A stretch of DNA of 64,000 nucleotides, from assembly GCA_965198675.1 (NCBI GenBank), contig OZ240666.1, positions 3,844,001 through 3,908,000 of the forward strand, in the 5' to 3' direction. The DNA comes from Prochloron sp965198675 (GTDB taxonomy: Bacteria > Cyanobacteriota > Cyanobacteriia > Cyanobacteriales > Prochloraceae). The notes under the pieces were generated by a model that saw only the letters and a list, made by a program, of their open reading frames with translations, was not told the origin of the DNA and ran no database searches. The stretch's first letter is position 1. Every line of letters starts with the position of its first letter. The translations under genes and the position numbers were made by a program. Shown in pieces: positions 8,701 through 17,542 of the stretch.

Positions 8701-9131
8701 TCGAAGGGATTAAGGGTAAGAGAGTTTATTTGGACACCAACATTTGGATTTACGCTGTTGAAGCTTACCCAAGCCATGTAAATCTTTTAACCCAACTCTT
8801 CACCAAGATTGACCAAGGAGAATTATTGGCGGTGACCAGCAAACTGACCATTGCTGAAGTTTTAGTCAAACCCATAAAAGACGGTAATCAGTCGGTTGCG
8901 CAAGCCTACCAAAAAATCCTCCAACCTTCTGCAAATTTTGAGTTAATTGCGATCAGTCGTCAGATACTAGAAACTGCTGCTCAAGTGAGGGCACAAACCA
9001 AGCTCAAATTACCCGATGCTATCCATCTTGCAACTGCACTGACCCGAAAAGTAGAAACCTTCGTGACGAACGATGTGGGTTTTGTAAGTATGCAAGGGAT
9101 AAAAATTTTGCAGTTGTCCGAGTTTTTGTAA
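8691..9131 (+). CDS. PIN-domain toxin (VapC-like RNase)
   Basis: A 146-residue PIN domain with its acidic metal-binding residues in place: D in VYLDTNIWIY near the N-terminus, E in LTIAEVLVKP, D in KLPDAIHLATAL and D in FVTNDVGF. PIN toxins are Mg-dependent RNases held inactive by the antitoxin made just upstream. The length and the overlap with the antitoxin frame fit a VapBC operon. The remnant group II intron begins just downstream on the opposite strand. Confidence 0.85.
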   Translation: MGLVEGIKGKRVYLDTNIWIYAVEAYPSHVNLLTQLFTKIDQGELLAVTSKLTIAEVLVKPIKDGNQSVAQAYQKILQPSANFELIAISRQILETAAQVRAQTKLKLPDAIHLATALTRKVETFVTNDVGFVSMQGIKILQLSEFL

Positions 9132-9149
9132 AGATTCCGGAAAAAAAAC

Positions 9150-10216
9150 AGGTCACCCATCCTTTTGTTCGGGTCGAAGGAGTGGTCACCCACCCCAGCT
9201 CCCTTTCAAAACCGTGCATGAGACTTTCACCTCACACGGCTCCTATGACCTACGGGCTGAAACTCGCCTCATATAAGGCTAGAAACCCTTTGATTACCTC
9301 TATCCGTTTGGTACCGGGGGTTGTGGCAATCTTCGCCTTTCTTCTTTCCCTTTTCAGTCTTACTGGTTCCTACTCGGATTTATCAGGACTCTAAACTACC
9401 TTGACCTAAAATTCAGAACTAGGTTATCCTCTTCGTCCGTATCTCTACGGCGGTATTCGGTATTATTTCAACCTCAGGCATCCCTTTTGGGTAGAAATTA
9501 GCTCTCGGTCATTGCGGGCAATTGTTTCTGCTATTTCTAGCTTGCGTTTCGTTCCCGCGTCCTATCCGAATGGCCTCGATAGAGGTATGCCTGCCCTCCC
9601 TCTCTGGGTACCACCCCTATGAGAGAGAACCATTCGTTTTTCCTCGTTCCAAATCAGAAATTGTTCCGAACCTTTAGGTCTCACCATTTCGCCCATCGAC
9701 CCCCCAGAGAAACTCTTATCATGAGAAAGACAGAGTGGGGTTTTGATTATCGATTCAGAAGCCCATTAAAGAGGTCTCCCTCCAAACTAAACGGATTGCT
9801 CCGCGCTGTACTCCGAGATATGAGACGCTTTTTCCGGTGATTCACTTCACCTGTTTCCAAGATACCTGTTGACCTTAGATTCTCCTCATTAGCGGCAGTG
9901 TCACTTTCGTGTCTGATTCCGCCCTGTTCCCAGCTTCACGCCCCGGAGGCTAACCCGGCAAGTCTGCTTGAATTCACAGCTGCGTGTGGGCAGATAGAGA
10001 TTCACTTATCCCTTAAGTGGCTGGACTGTTTCACTGATTTCTGACCAGTTATTTCACCAGCAATCCTGATTTAGTTGTCAAAGTACAGTCGCCTGTTGGC
10101 TCCGATGTCCTTTCAGCGGGTTTACCCACTTATATTCCTCACCGTTCTTGCCGTACCAAGCCCGGGTTTATATTTCGGCTACTAAGCCGCGATTTTCACC
10201 CGGAACGAGTCGCCCT
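9150..10216 (-). mobile_element. Group II intron without reverse transcriptase (minus strand)
   Basis: On the minus strand, 9242-9208 reads as domain V: GAGCCGTGTGAGG, a GTGAAAGT turn, then CTCATGCACGGTTTT. It is followed by a domain VI-like stem (GGGAGCTGGGGTGGGTGACC). The roughly 1 kb upstream on that strand has intron-like structured, non-coding sequence and begins near 10216 with GGGCGACTCGTTCC, close to the usual GUGCG-type 5' end. No reverse transcriptase frame is present, so it is either a ribozyme-only intron or one that lost its ORF. It lies between the convergent vapC and cobO-like genes, interrupting neither. Ends are approximate. Confidence 0.7.
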
Positions 10217-10420
10217 CCCATATATCTAAATTATATAATAGAAGAAACAGGAAAACCCTTATTCACACGAGTGCCTTAGCTCGGCTCGATAACCAATAAT
10301 CGATCCCAAAATAACGGTTATTCCCGGTTTCAATAAGCAATCTATTCCACATTTTTAGGTGTGTCACAACATTATGCAATGGTTTATTAATAGCTGGTAA
10401 CTGAGGAACTGGTAACTGAG

Positions 10421-11545
10421 TTAAAAGTCTACCCCGCGTTTTAAGTCCATTCCTCGCTCGGCATAATGCTTGTGACAAATCATCTCTGAGTGGACACTGG
10501 CGAGGTCGAAATAGGAGGGTCTTTGGAGACAGCGTCCGGTGATAATTATTTCCGTATTGTGGGGTTTGCGCACCAAGGTTTCCACAATTGGTTGAACCTG
10601 CAATAATTCTAAATCTACCGTAGGGTTAAGTTCGTCCAGAATCACTGTTTTATACAAACCAGAGGCGATCGCCACCTTTGCTATTTCCCAACCTCTCTCC
10701 GCTTCCACATAGTCAATTTCCTGCTGTTGTCCCCGCCAGACAATAGCGTCTCTACCGTTGCGCTGATGATCCACCAACTCCGGATAACTCTGCTGTAGAG
10801 CGGCAATAGCTGCATCTTCAGTGTAGCCCTGCCCCCCTTTAAGCCATTGCATAATTAGTACCCGGTGGGATTTATCGGTGCTAATACCCCGTCCAATTGC
10901 CTGAAGGGCTTTACCCAAGGCACTGGTAGACTTTCCCTTCCCCGCACCAGTATAGATTTCTACCCCTCCTACTGCGGAATCTGGAGTAGAGTGAGGTCTC
11001 ATTTCCGAATGCAAATTAGCAATATCCAGTAACTGCTGCGGCCCTCTGGACCCAGTGACGATGATTTCTAACTCTTCTGGTTTGCCCTTGAGGGTTTGTA
11101 CCACTTCTCCTACTGGGAGCAAATTCAAGTCCAATACTGGATTTAACTCATCTAGAACCACTACGGAATACAAACCAGAGGCGATCGCCCCTTTAGCCAC
11201 ATCCCAGCCCCGCAGCGCTTCTGCTTTGTCGAAGATAGTGATTTCGTCTCGACCAAAATACTGCGAACGTCCCGTGCGCACCTGATCAATGAGATGGGGA
11301 AATCCCTGTTGCAGTGCGGCGATGGCAGCGTCCTCATCGTAATTCCGTCCTGGTCCTTTTAAAAACCGTAATAATAAAACCCGAGAGGGTGCAGAGGTGT
11401 TAATTCCCAGACCGATGGAACGCAATACCACTCCCAATGCTGCTTGAGACTTGCCCTTTCCTGCTCCATCGTATACGTGAATCTGTCCGGTAAGGCGTTC
11501 TTGCCGTATTTGTGCCGTGCGAATTCCAATCCCATTCACCGTCAT
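10421..11545 (-). CDS. CobO-like corrinoid adenosyltransferase, two tandem domains
   Basis: A 374-residue protein made of two similar halves of the CobA/CobO/BtuR type. Each half has a P-loop (VYDGAGKGKSQAAL near residue 25, IYTGAGKGKSTSALG near 202), a VVLDELNPVLDL / VILDELNPTVDL Walker B-like strand and an IIVTGSRGP / IIITGRCL segment. Single-domain family members adenosylate cob(I)yrinic acid a,c-diamide in B12 synthesis. I recall the fused form as cyanobacterial and its activity is not settled. It diverges from the permease gene across 84 bp. Confidence 0.8.
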   Translation of the reverse strand: MTVNGIGIRTAQIRQERLTGQIHVYDGAGKGKSQAALGVVLRSIGLGINTSAPSRVLLLRFLKGPGRNYDEDAAIAALQQGFPHLIDQVRTGRSQYFGRDEITIFDKAEALRGWDVAKGAIASGLYSVVVLDELNPVLDLNLLPVGEVVQTLKGKPEELEIIVTGSRGPQQLLDIANLHSEMRPHSTPDSAVGGVEIYTGAGKGKSTSALGKALQAIGRGISTDKSHRVLIMQWLKGGQGYTEDAAIAALQQSYPELVDHQRNGRDAIVWRGQQQEIDYVEAERGWEIAKVAIASGLYKTVILDELNPTVDLELLQVQPIVETLVRKPHNTEIIITGRCLQRPSYFDLASVHSEMICHKHYAERGMDLKRGVDF

Positions 11546-11629
11546 TTACTTTTGCGACTAATTGTCTGCTATAAGTCTTCTTTTCTTATTTTACAATAAG
11601 AACAACCAAAACCTACGAAAAAGTAACCA

Positions 11630-12403
11630 ATGAATTTAGTAAGAATTTGGGCGATCGCCGCTAATTGCTTTCAGGAAACGATTCGAGACCGCGTCTTGTA
11701 TTTCCTAGCCTTTTATGGTCTTTTGCTAGCTATTGCTTGGCCGCTTTTACGAGAAATATCTGCCAATACCCAGGATAAAATGTTCTTAGATTTAGGTCTC
11801 GGAGTAATGGGTTTTTTCGGAGCAGTTGTAGCTATTTTTATCGGAACAGGATTAATTAATAAAGAAATTGAAAAGCGCACTGTTTTGATTTTGATTCCCA
11901 AACCAATTAGCCGCGCCGAATTTATCCTCGGTAAACACTTGGGATTATCAGCTGTCCTCGGAGTAATGGTAACGGGTATGATGCTGATTTATTTAGGACT
12001 TCTCTCTTGGGCAGAAATTGCTTACCCTTTAAATAGCATTCTCATTTCTGTGGTCTATCTTTTCCTACAACTAGCTTTAGTCATTGCCGTAGCCATAATA
12101 TTCGGTGTGTTTACTAGTTCTATCCTAGCCATCTTGTTTACCTTTGGCATTTATTTAATGGGACATTTCACTACAGACTTGGTAGAATTGGTAAGATTAA
12201 ACGAAAATCCAGCCATCAAGCGATTGATAGAAATTCTCTACCTCATCCTACCAGATTTATCGCGATTGGATCTAAAAAATGAGGCTGTTTATGGCTTGAT
12301 CACAGTAAATATAGAACTATTAACTCATGGCTTATATGGAATCTGCTATACAGCAGTTCTCTTGGCGATCGCTATTCTCATTTTTTCTCAACGAGAGTTT
12401 TAA
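11630..12403 (+). CDS. ABC-2 type transporter permease
   Basis: A 257-residue integral membrane protein with about six helices. It matches the ABC-2 permease pattern: an N-terminal NCFQETIRDRVLYFLAFYGL, then GTGLINKEIEKRTVLILIPK and PISRAEFILGKHLG, the conserved element found just after the second helix. No ATPase gene is adjacent, so the partner is encoded elsewhere. The substrate is unknown. A HIP1 octamer lies in its first codons. Heptamer repeats (GTTACCA) begin directly after the stop. Confidence 0.8.
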   Translation: MNLVRIWAIAANCFQETIRDRVLYFLAFYGLLLAIAWPLLREISANTQDKMFLDLGLGVMGFFGAVVAIFIGTGLINKEIEKRTVLILIPKPISRAEFILGKHLGLSAVLGVMVTGMMLIYLGLLSWAEIAYPLNSILISVVYLFLQLALVIAVAIIFGVFTSSILAILFTFGIYLMGHFTTDLVELVRLNENPAIKRLIEILYLILPDLSRLDLKNEAVYGLITVNIELLTHGLYGICYTAVLLAIAILIFSQREF

Positions 12404-12580
12404 ACAGTTACCAGTTACCAGTTAGCGGTTATCAATTATCTTAGATCTTTCACCAGAATATTTGAGTCAATTTACTTGGGTACCCAATTCATAAAAAAAA
12501 GGGCATGGAATCCTTAAAGTAATTTACTAAGAACCGTAGAAGCCATTCTTAGCCATGCCCAAGGCTTAGTCTACATTCTG

Positions 12581-14225
12581 TTGGACTTGATGCCTCCTAC
12601 CTACCAACGTGATAGCCTCCAAGCCTTATTGGGGTTGTTCCTTGAAGCTCAAAATCGTCCCTTGCCAGACCACAGCCAACTCAAATCCCCAGGAGTTTTA
12701 AGCCGCTTTCTCAACCACTACAACTGGCCCACACGTAAAGTAGTGCGAACTGTGCGTCAGCAACTAGTGCAGCAACTGTTGAAGTATCGTCCCAAAGGCC
12801 GTCGCCCTCACTTGCAAATGATTGTGGACCTGACCACTTTGGAAAAATGTGGCAAGTTTAAGCCTTTTGGTCATCTTATTCATATTTTACAAGGAAAACG
12901 GGGATTGCATTTGGTGGTGCTATACCTGGTGGTGGGCCATTTTCGAGCTCAAAAGGGGATTTAGAGTCTGGCGTGGCAAAGGAAAGCCCAGTTCTGCCCA
13001 ATTGGCTATTCGCCTCATTGATAGTTTACTAATCCGGCTGTCTCAAGCCTACCGGTTCCAAGTGCTTGCCGATACTGCATTTGGCAGTGTGGAGTTTCTC
13101 CTTCGCCATGAGGAAACGACCCTATCCCTTGGTTGTGGGAGTTCCTCGTGACCGAAAACTTAGCGATGGGCGACAAGTTCGTAATTTGGCCACAAAAGGA
13201 CAGCAGGTGAGGCTTGATGGATTTGACTCACCTGTGACTATTTCCTGGCTTTACCTCAAGCGTAATGGCAAATTGGAAAAACGCTTTGTTCTTTCCATTT
13301 ATCCCGATAGATTTTAGCTAACAAATCTTGCACTACTGAAACAAGCCAGTAGAGGGGCTATCTCCCAATGCAGTCACTTAGAAAGTAACTGCTCTTTGTT
13401 CTATTTTGTCAGCTTGGTTATCGCTGTGTTTCCAATATACCTAATTAAAAACCTTTTGGCAATAGGTATTTACTACTAATTTCCAAGGCAGTTTTTAGAT
13501 TATCTGCGAGCAAACCCACCCCCCTTCGCCCCCCTCCCAGGAGGGGAGTTGGGGGGTGGGTGCAAATCAACCACTGTGTATCAACCCTCAAGGCCAGCAC
13601 CATTACTTGGTAAAACAGTGACCAGGACGCCAAGGGCGGGACGCCAAGGGCGGGACGCCAAGGGCGGGACGCCAAGGGCGGTTGCTTCGCAAAGCTTGCG
13701 CAAAGCTTCGCAATAGTAGGGGCACCGTCGATGACGCTGCCCGTACCAGTTACCAGGCGTATGGTGCGGGCTTTGGTCCCGCACCAACGCCTTCCACCAA
13801 TAAGTGGCTTGCCATCACTTATTTGGTGGGGGCCTCAAACCCAAGGTTGAGCTGCTACCATGGTACGTGATTACTGGTCACTGGTAACTGAAAGGTGGGG
13901 GCGGCGTAGGTGGAGTATTAAAGGGTTCTTCAAAACCAGTAAACATCGTTTTGGATTGCACCGATTTGGCCAACAATCTCTATAAGGTGTTTATCGCTGG
14001 TTTATTCTTTCCTGGATTTGCTTTGTAGTGGCTCATTGGGTTTATCTATCCACAGGCTCTTGTCAGTTACCTGATTGGGGCGCAGCCGCTATTGCTACTT
14101 TGGAGATTTTGTTACCTCGGGTTGTCATCTCTAATCTGCTGATAGATGTGGAGCGAAGGCGACCGCTTTTGCAAGCTATTGGTCTCGATTTGCAGTTGGT
14201 TGAGCTTCAAATATGGTTCACATAA
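12581..14225 (+). pseudogene. Broken IS4-type transposase split by repeat-filled DNA
   Basis: Four pieces of one DDE transposase are read in shifting frames. 12581-12964 holds the N-terminus and first Asp region (QMIVDLTTLEKCGKF). 12849-13151 continues with VLADTAFGS (second Asp). 13066-13317 gives the ISWLYLKRNGKLEKRFVLS segment. The C-terminus resumes near 13899 with GRRRWSIKGFFKTSKHRFGL, then FGQQSL, an in-frame TAA, GVYRWFILSW and VYLSTG through 14222. The 580 bp between (13318-13898) is unrelated repeat material. Frameshifts, a stop and an insertion make it non-functional. Terminal inverted repeats were not found. Confidence 0.65.
13625..13714. repeat. GGGACGCCAAGGGC dispersed repeat, four units plus palindromic arm
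   Basis: Four tandem copies of the 14-bp unit GGGACGCCAAGGGC are followed by GGTTGCTTCGCAAAGCTTGC and GCAAAGCTTCGCAAT. The same modular element occurs at 2543, 22649, 23838, 30658, 55427, 61594 and 62084. Here it sits inside the broken transposase together with a C-rich hairpin near 13510-13560. Confidence 0.8.
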
Positions 14226-14536
14226 TGTCCGACTCAATTTAGGTTCAAATATACTGGTGAAAGATGTGAGTTATAGCACTACATTACCAGATTTTGCTCC
14301 TATCCTTTAAGGGTGGGAAAATGTAGAGCAATATATGGGTATTCAGGAATAGTACTTTATTATTTAATCGCGCCAAGGCGCAAAGGCACAAAGAAAGATA
14401 GGGAAGGATTTAAACATGACTGGCACTTTATTAAGTTTTGTAACTTTAGGAAAAAAGCCTTGCATTTATAATTTTTTCATGCTCTACTTATGGTAGTCCG
14501 TAATTCTAAGCTGGGCGGGTCTACGGGCTAATATTT
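14226..14536. other. Intergenic region, no gene seen
   Basis: About 310 bp with a GCGCCAAGGCGCAAAGGCAC-type repeat near 14370-14390 and otherwise AT-rich sequence. There is no convincing coding frame or hairpin. Confidence 0.4.
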
Positions 14537-15100
14537 TTATTCCTTTAACCAATCAAATATCTCCCCGAGGGTAAGTTGAAAAGCCTCAGCAAACTCTGGT
14601 ACTGGTACCACCACATCTGCTGTTTCAAATATTTCCACAGATTTGTCCCTATGGTAGACAAATATGTAAAATTCCTCTGAATCCAACAGCCAACCCATCT
14701 TAGTACCGTGATGGAGACAATGGAGAATATTACGAATCACGTTGGTTTGATTTTGGTTGGGAGAGAGAATTTCGATAGTCCAATCTGGTGTAATATTGAA
14801 TCTATTTTCAACCCTATCATCTGCTCGTCGAGGAATTCTTTCCCATTGAAAGACTGACACATCCGGTACAATAGAGCGCCCTCCAAAAGTACAGCGTAAC
14901 TCTGGATAAGCACGACCTACCTTCTGAGGCTTCAGAGTGCTATTCAGAGCACTGACCAAATCACCCTGTAGTGTGCTATGTTCTCCTTGGGGCATAGGTT
15001 TTTGAATGGTTCCTCCCTCAATGTATTCGCTGGCGGGTTCTGTTTCTGGTAATTTCAGAAACTCTTCCAGAGTCAAAAACTTTGTGGCTACCTGCACCAT
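14537..15100 (-). CDS. Uma2 family (DUF820) putative nuclease
   Basis: A 187-residue Uma2 protein. Family features are LTLEEFLKLPETEPASEYIE at the N-terminus, PQGEHSTLQGDLVSAL, the core RSIVPDVSVF with a later PDWTIEILSPNQNQTNV, and KMGWLLDSEEFYIFVY. It has the PD...ExL arrangement of the restriction-endonuclease-like fold. It is divergent from the other five Uma2 proteins in the window, with no coiled-coil tail. Biological role unknown. It diverges from the larE region. Confidence 0.85.
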   Translation of the reverse strand: MVQVATKFLTLEEFLKLPETEPASEYIEGGTIQKPMPQGEHSTLQGDLVSALNSTLKPQKVGRAYPELRCTFGGRSIVPDVSVFQWERIPRRADDRVENRFNITPDWTIEILSPNQNQTNVIRNILHCLHHGTKMGWLLDSEEFYIFVYHRDKSVEIFETADVVVPVPEFAEAFQLTLGEIFDWLKE

Positions 15101-15339
15101 AGGGCTATGATTAAAAGGGAATCAAGTGTATCTATTATAACCCATTATCTACTAAGAGGGGTTCAGAGTTCAGGGTCTGGGGTTCGGGGTAACAGCCAGG
15201 GATGGAATACTATTCGTGGCTTCTCGAAGAGGAGCTTCCACTCCGTATCCCGACCCCCGACCCCCGTACCCCTTCCTCAACACCAAAATTGCCCCCTACA
15301 ACCTTTGCGCATGCAGCGCATGCAGCGCGAAAAATTGAT

Positions 15340-16146
15340 GTGTCAAACAAACTGGAACAACTAAAAGCTATATTTACGGAAATGGAACGGGCAATGATCG
15401 CCTATTCTGGAGGCATTGACAGTACTCTAGTGGCCAAAATAGCCTTCGATGTCTTAGGGGATCGCGCTTTAGCCGTTACTGCTGTCTCTTCTTCTCTCTT
15501 ACCGGAAGATTTAGAGTCCGCTTCCACCCAAGCTACTGTTATTGGGATTCCTCACGAAGTGGTCACTACCAGGGAGATGGATAATCCAAATTATACCGCT
15601 AATCCCGTCAATCGCTGCTATTTTTGCAAAAGCGAACTCCACGATACCCTCAAACCCTTAGCAAACCGCCGGGGTTATCCTTATGTTGTAGACGGAGTCA
15701 ATGGGGACGATCTGCAAGATTATCGACCGGGAATTAAAGCAGCAAAAGAAAGAGGGGTGCGATCGCCTCTGGCAGAAGTGGGAGTGACGAAAGCAGAGGT
15801 ACGACAAATCGCCCAAGAATTAGGACTTCCTTGGTGGGATAAACCCGCTCAACCCTGTCTCAGTTCTCGCTTTCCCTACGGGGAAGAAATTACCATCGCC
15901 AAATTGCAACGAGTAGGAAGGGCAGAAATGTATCTCCGCCGACGGGGCTGGCAAAACCTTCGTGTCCGTTCTGAAGGAGACACTGCGAGGATCGAGTTAC
16001 CTCCAGAACAAATCCAGGAATTTGTGGTAAACAACAATTTACCAGAATTGGTGGAGGCATTTCAAGACTACGGCTTTCTTTATGTTACCCTGGATTTAGA
16101 AGGCTATCGCAGCGGTAAACTGAATCAAGTGCTCAAAACTGTTTAA
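15340..16146 (+). CDS. larE: ATP-dependent sacrificial sulfur transferase LarE
   Basis: LarE adenylates the pyridinium dicarboxylate precursor and donates sulfur to it in synthesis of the nickel-pincer cofactor of lactate racemase. The PP-loop AYSGGIDSTLVAK lies near residue 21. RCYFCKSELHD contains cysteine ligands, then VDGVNGDDLQDYRPGIKAA and PCLSSRFPYGEEIT follow. The GTG at 15340 gives 268 residues with the expected VSNKLEQLKAIF beginning. The frame stays open back to 15202 but the extra 46 residues are proline-rich and unlike the family. No larB or larC is nearby, so the cofactor role is uncertain here. Confidence 0.88.
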   Translation: MSNKLEQLKAIFTEMERAMIAYSGGIDSTLVAKIAFDVLGDRALAVTAVSSSLLPEDLESASTQATVIGIPHEVVTTREMDNPNYTANPVNRCYFCKSELHDTLKPLANRRGYPYVVDGVNGDDLQDYRPGIKAAKERGVRSPLAEVGVTKAEVRQIAQELGLPWWDKPAQPCLSSRFPYGEEITIAKLQRVGRAEMYLRRRGWQNLRVRSEGDTARIELPPEQIQEFVVNNNLPELVEAFQDYGFLYVTLDLEGYRSGKLNQVLKTV

Positions 16147-16158
16147 TATCGAAGTTAA

Positions 16159-16980
16159 ATGAAAGAACCACTATATCTTTTTTTGCTCACTCTGAATAAT
16201 GCTGGTTCTACAGCATTCATCAAATTTCTCAATACATCCCCAAATACAAGCCTATTATGGCATAATGGTGAAGGTCATAGTTTGCCTTCAGTTCACCAAA
16301 TTATGTTCACGACGGAACGATGGGAACCGACACGGGAGATGCCTTGGGAATTTATTAAAGCAAAGTATCTGGAAAAATGGAACCATAGTTCAAAAATTAT
16401 CTTAGAAAAAAGTCCACCAAATCTAATCAGGGCAAAATCTATTCAAAAGGTTTTTCCAGGATGCAAATTTATTGTCATGAATCGCAATCCCTATGCACAA
16501 TGCTCTAGTAAATTTTCCCGGAATCATAACAACCTATTAAAGCGATACCGATGGCAGTTGTTTAGGAAAAATGGCGCAAAGAAAAAAATTGAATTATTAC
16601 TAAAAACGACCTCCAGAATGTACACAAGAACATTCAAAAAAACCCGAAACAAAAAGTTTTCTGAGCTAGCACATGAATGGCTATTTAAAAGTGAATATCA
16701 GCAATCCAATCTAGAAACATTAAGCAATGTGGTGCAAGTTAGTTATGAAGAGTTTACCGAAGATCCAGTAGCTATTAAAAACAAAATGCTTGAGTTTTGC
16801 CCAGAACTGGAAAGCCTGGATATCCCAGATAAATTAGAGGTGAAAGACAGAGTTTCCCCTATAAGGGATTTTAACCAAGAACAAATTGAGGTATTAAAAG
16901 AAGAAGATATCAAGGCAATTTCTGATGTATTGCGGTCAAGAATTGACTTATTAGATTTTTTCGGTTATGATTTATTATAA
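16159..16980 (+). CDS. Sulfotransferase family protein
   Basis: A 273-residue protein with a PAPS-dependent sulfotransferase layout. An N-terminal strand-loop-helix (FLLTLNNAGSTAFIKFL) takes the place of the 5'-phosphosulfate loop. IILEKSPPNLIRAKSI and KFIVMNRNPYAQCSSKF match the 3'-phosphate-binding strand and helix. A basic region and a C-terminal dimerisation-like helix follow. The P-loop lacks the usual lysine (NAGSTAF rather than PKSGTT), so activity is uncertain. It starts 13 bases after larE and may be co-transcribed. Confidence 0.7.
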   Translation: MKEPLYLFLLTLNNAGSTAFIKFLNTSPNTSLLWHNGEGHSLPSVHQIMFTTERWEPTREMPWEFIKAKYLEKWNHSSKIILEKSPPNLIRAKSIQKVFPGCKFIVMNRNPYAQCSSKFSRNHNNLLKRYRWQLFRKNGAKKKIELLLKTTSRMYTRTFKKTRNKKFSELAHEWLFKSEYQQSNLETLSNVVQVSYEEFTEDPVAIKNKMLEFCPELESLDIPDKLEVKDRVSPIRDFNQEQIEVLKEEDIKAISDVLRSRIDLLDFFGYDLL

Positions 16981-17012
16981 CCTGGATATATATGAGGGAG
17001 AAAAAAGCAAGA

Positions 17013-17492
17013 ATGGACGAAAAAGCGAAAAAGACAATGCTGCGGAAGATTCCCCATGGTCTTTACATTTGCGGAGTCAAAGAGGGAGAGGAAATGAATG
17101 GCTTTACGGTGAGTTGGTTGATGCAATCTTCCTTTAATCCACCGCTGATCATAAATTGCGTCAAGCAAGATTCTGGATCCCATGCTATGGTAAAAAAGAC
17201 TGGGGTATTTGCCATTAGTTTCCTAGAAGAGGGACAAAAAGACCTAGCGGCGAAGTTTTTTCAACCTAAACGCAGAGTGGGCAATAAATTGGAGGATGTG
17301 GAATTTTACCCAGGGGACGCCACGGGCTGTCCGATTATTACCGATTCTCTCGGTTATATTGAATGTAAGGTAGTCGGTACAGTGGAAGAAGGAGACCACA
17401 CAGTTTTTGTCGGTGAAGTAATTGGAGCCGGTATCCACCGGGAAGGAAAGCAATTGCTACTGGAAACAACAGGTTGGCACTATGGTGGTTAA
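17013..17492 (+). CDS. Flavin reductase-like FMN-binding protein
   Basis: About 159 residues of the flavin reductase-like split-barrel domain found alone or at the C-terminus of cyanobacterial diflavin proteins. IPHGLYICGVKEGEEMNGFT then SWLMQSSFNPPLI form the FMN-binding core, followed by HAMVKKTGVFAISFL, GCPIITDSLGYIECKV and DHTVFVGEVIGAG. The ATG at 17013 follows GGGAG; an in-frame ATG at 16992 would add seven basic residues. The electron donor and substrate are unknown. Confidence 0.8.
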   Translation: MDEKAKKTMLRKIPHGLYICGVKEGEEMNGFTVSWLMQSSFNPPLIINCVKQDSGSHAMVKKTGVFAISFLEEGQKDLAAKFFQPKRRVGNKLEDVEFYPGDATGCPIITDSLGYIECKVVGTVEEGDHTVFVGEVIGAGIHREGKQLLLETTGWHYGG

Positions 17493-17542
17493 ACCTAAAG
17501 AGTGGGTTAGAATAAAATTACCATTTCTACATAGGACATATT

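Noticed and set aside
9619..9840. 73-residue plus-strand frame
   Set aside because: It lies antisense within the group II intron ribozyme region and shows no protein features.
13445..13787. Short minus-strand frames rich in GVPPLASRPWRPALGV
   Set aside because: They are the 14-bp repeat read in open frames and not a gene in themselves here; they matter only as a comparison with the Uma2 inserts.
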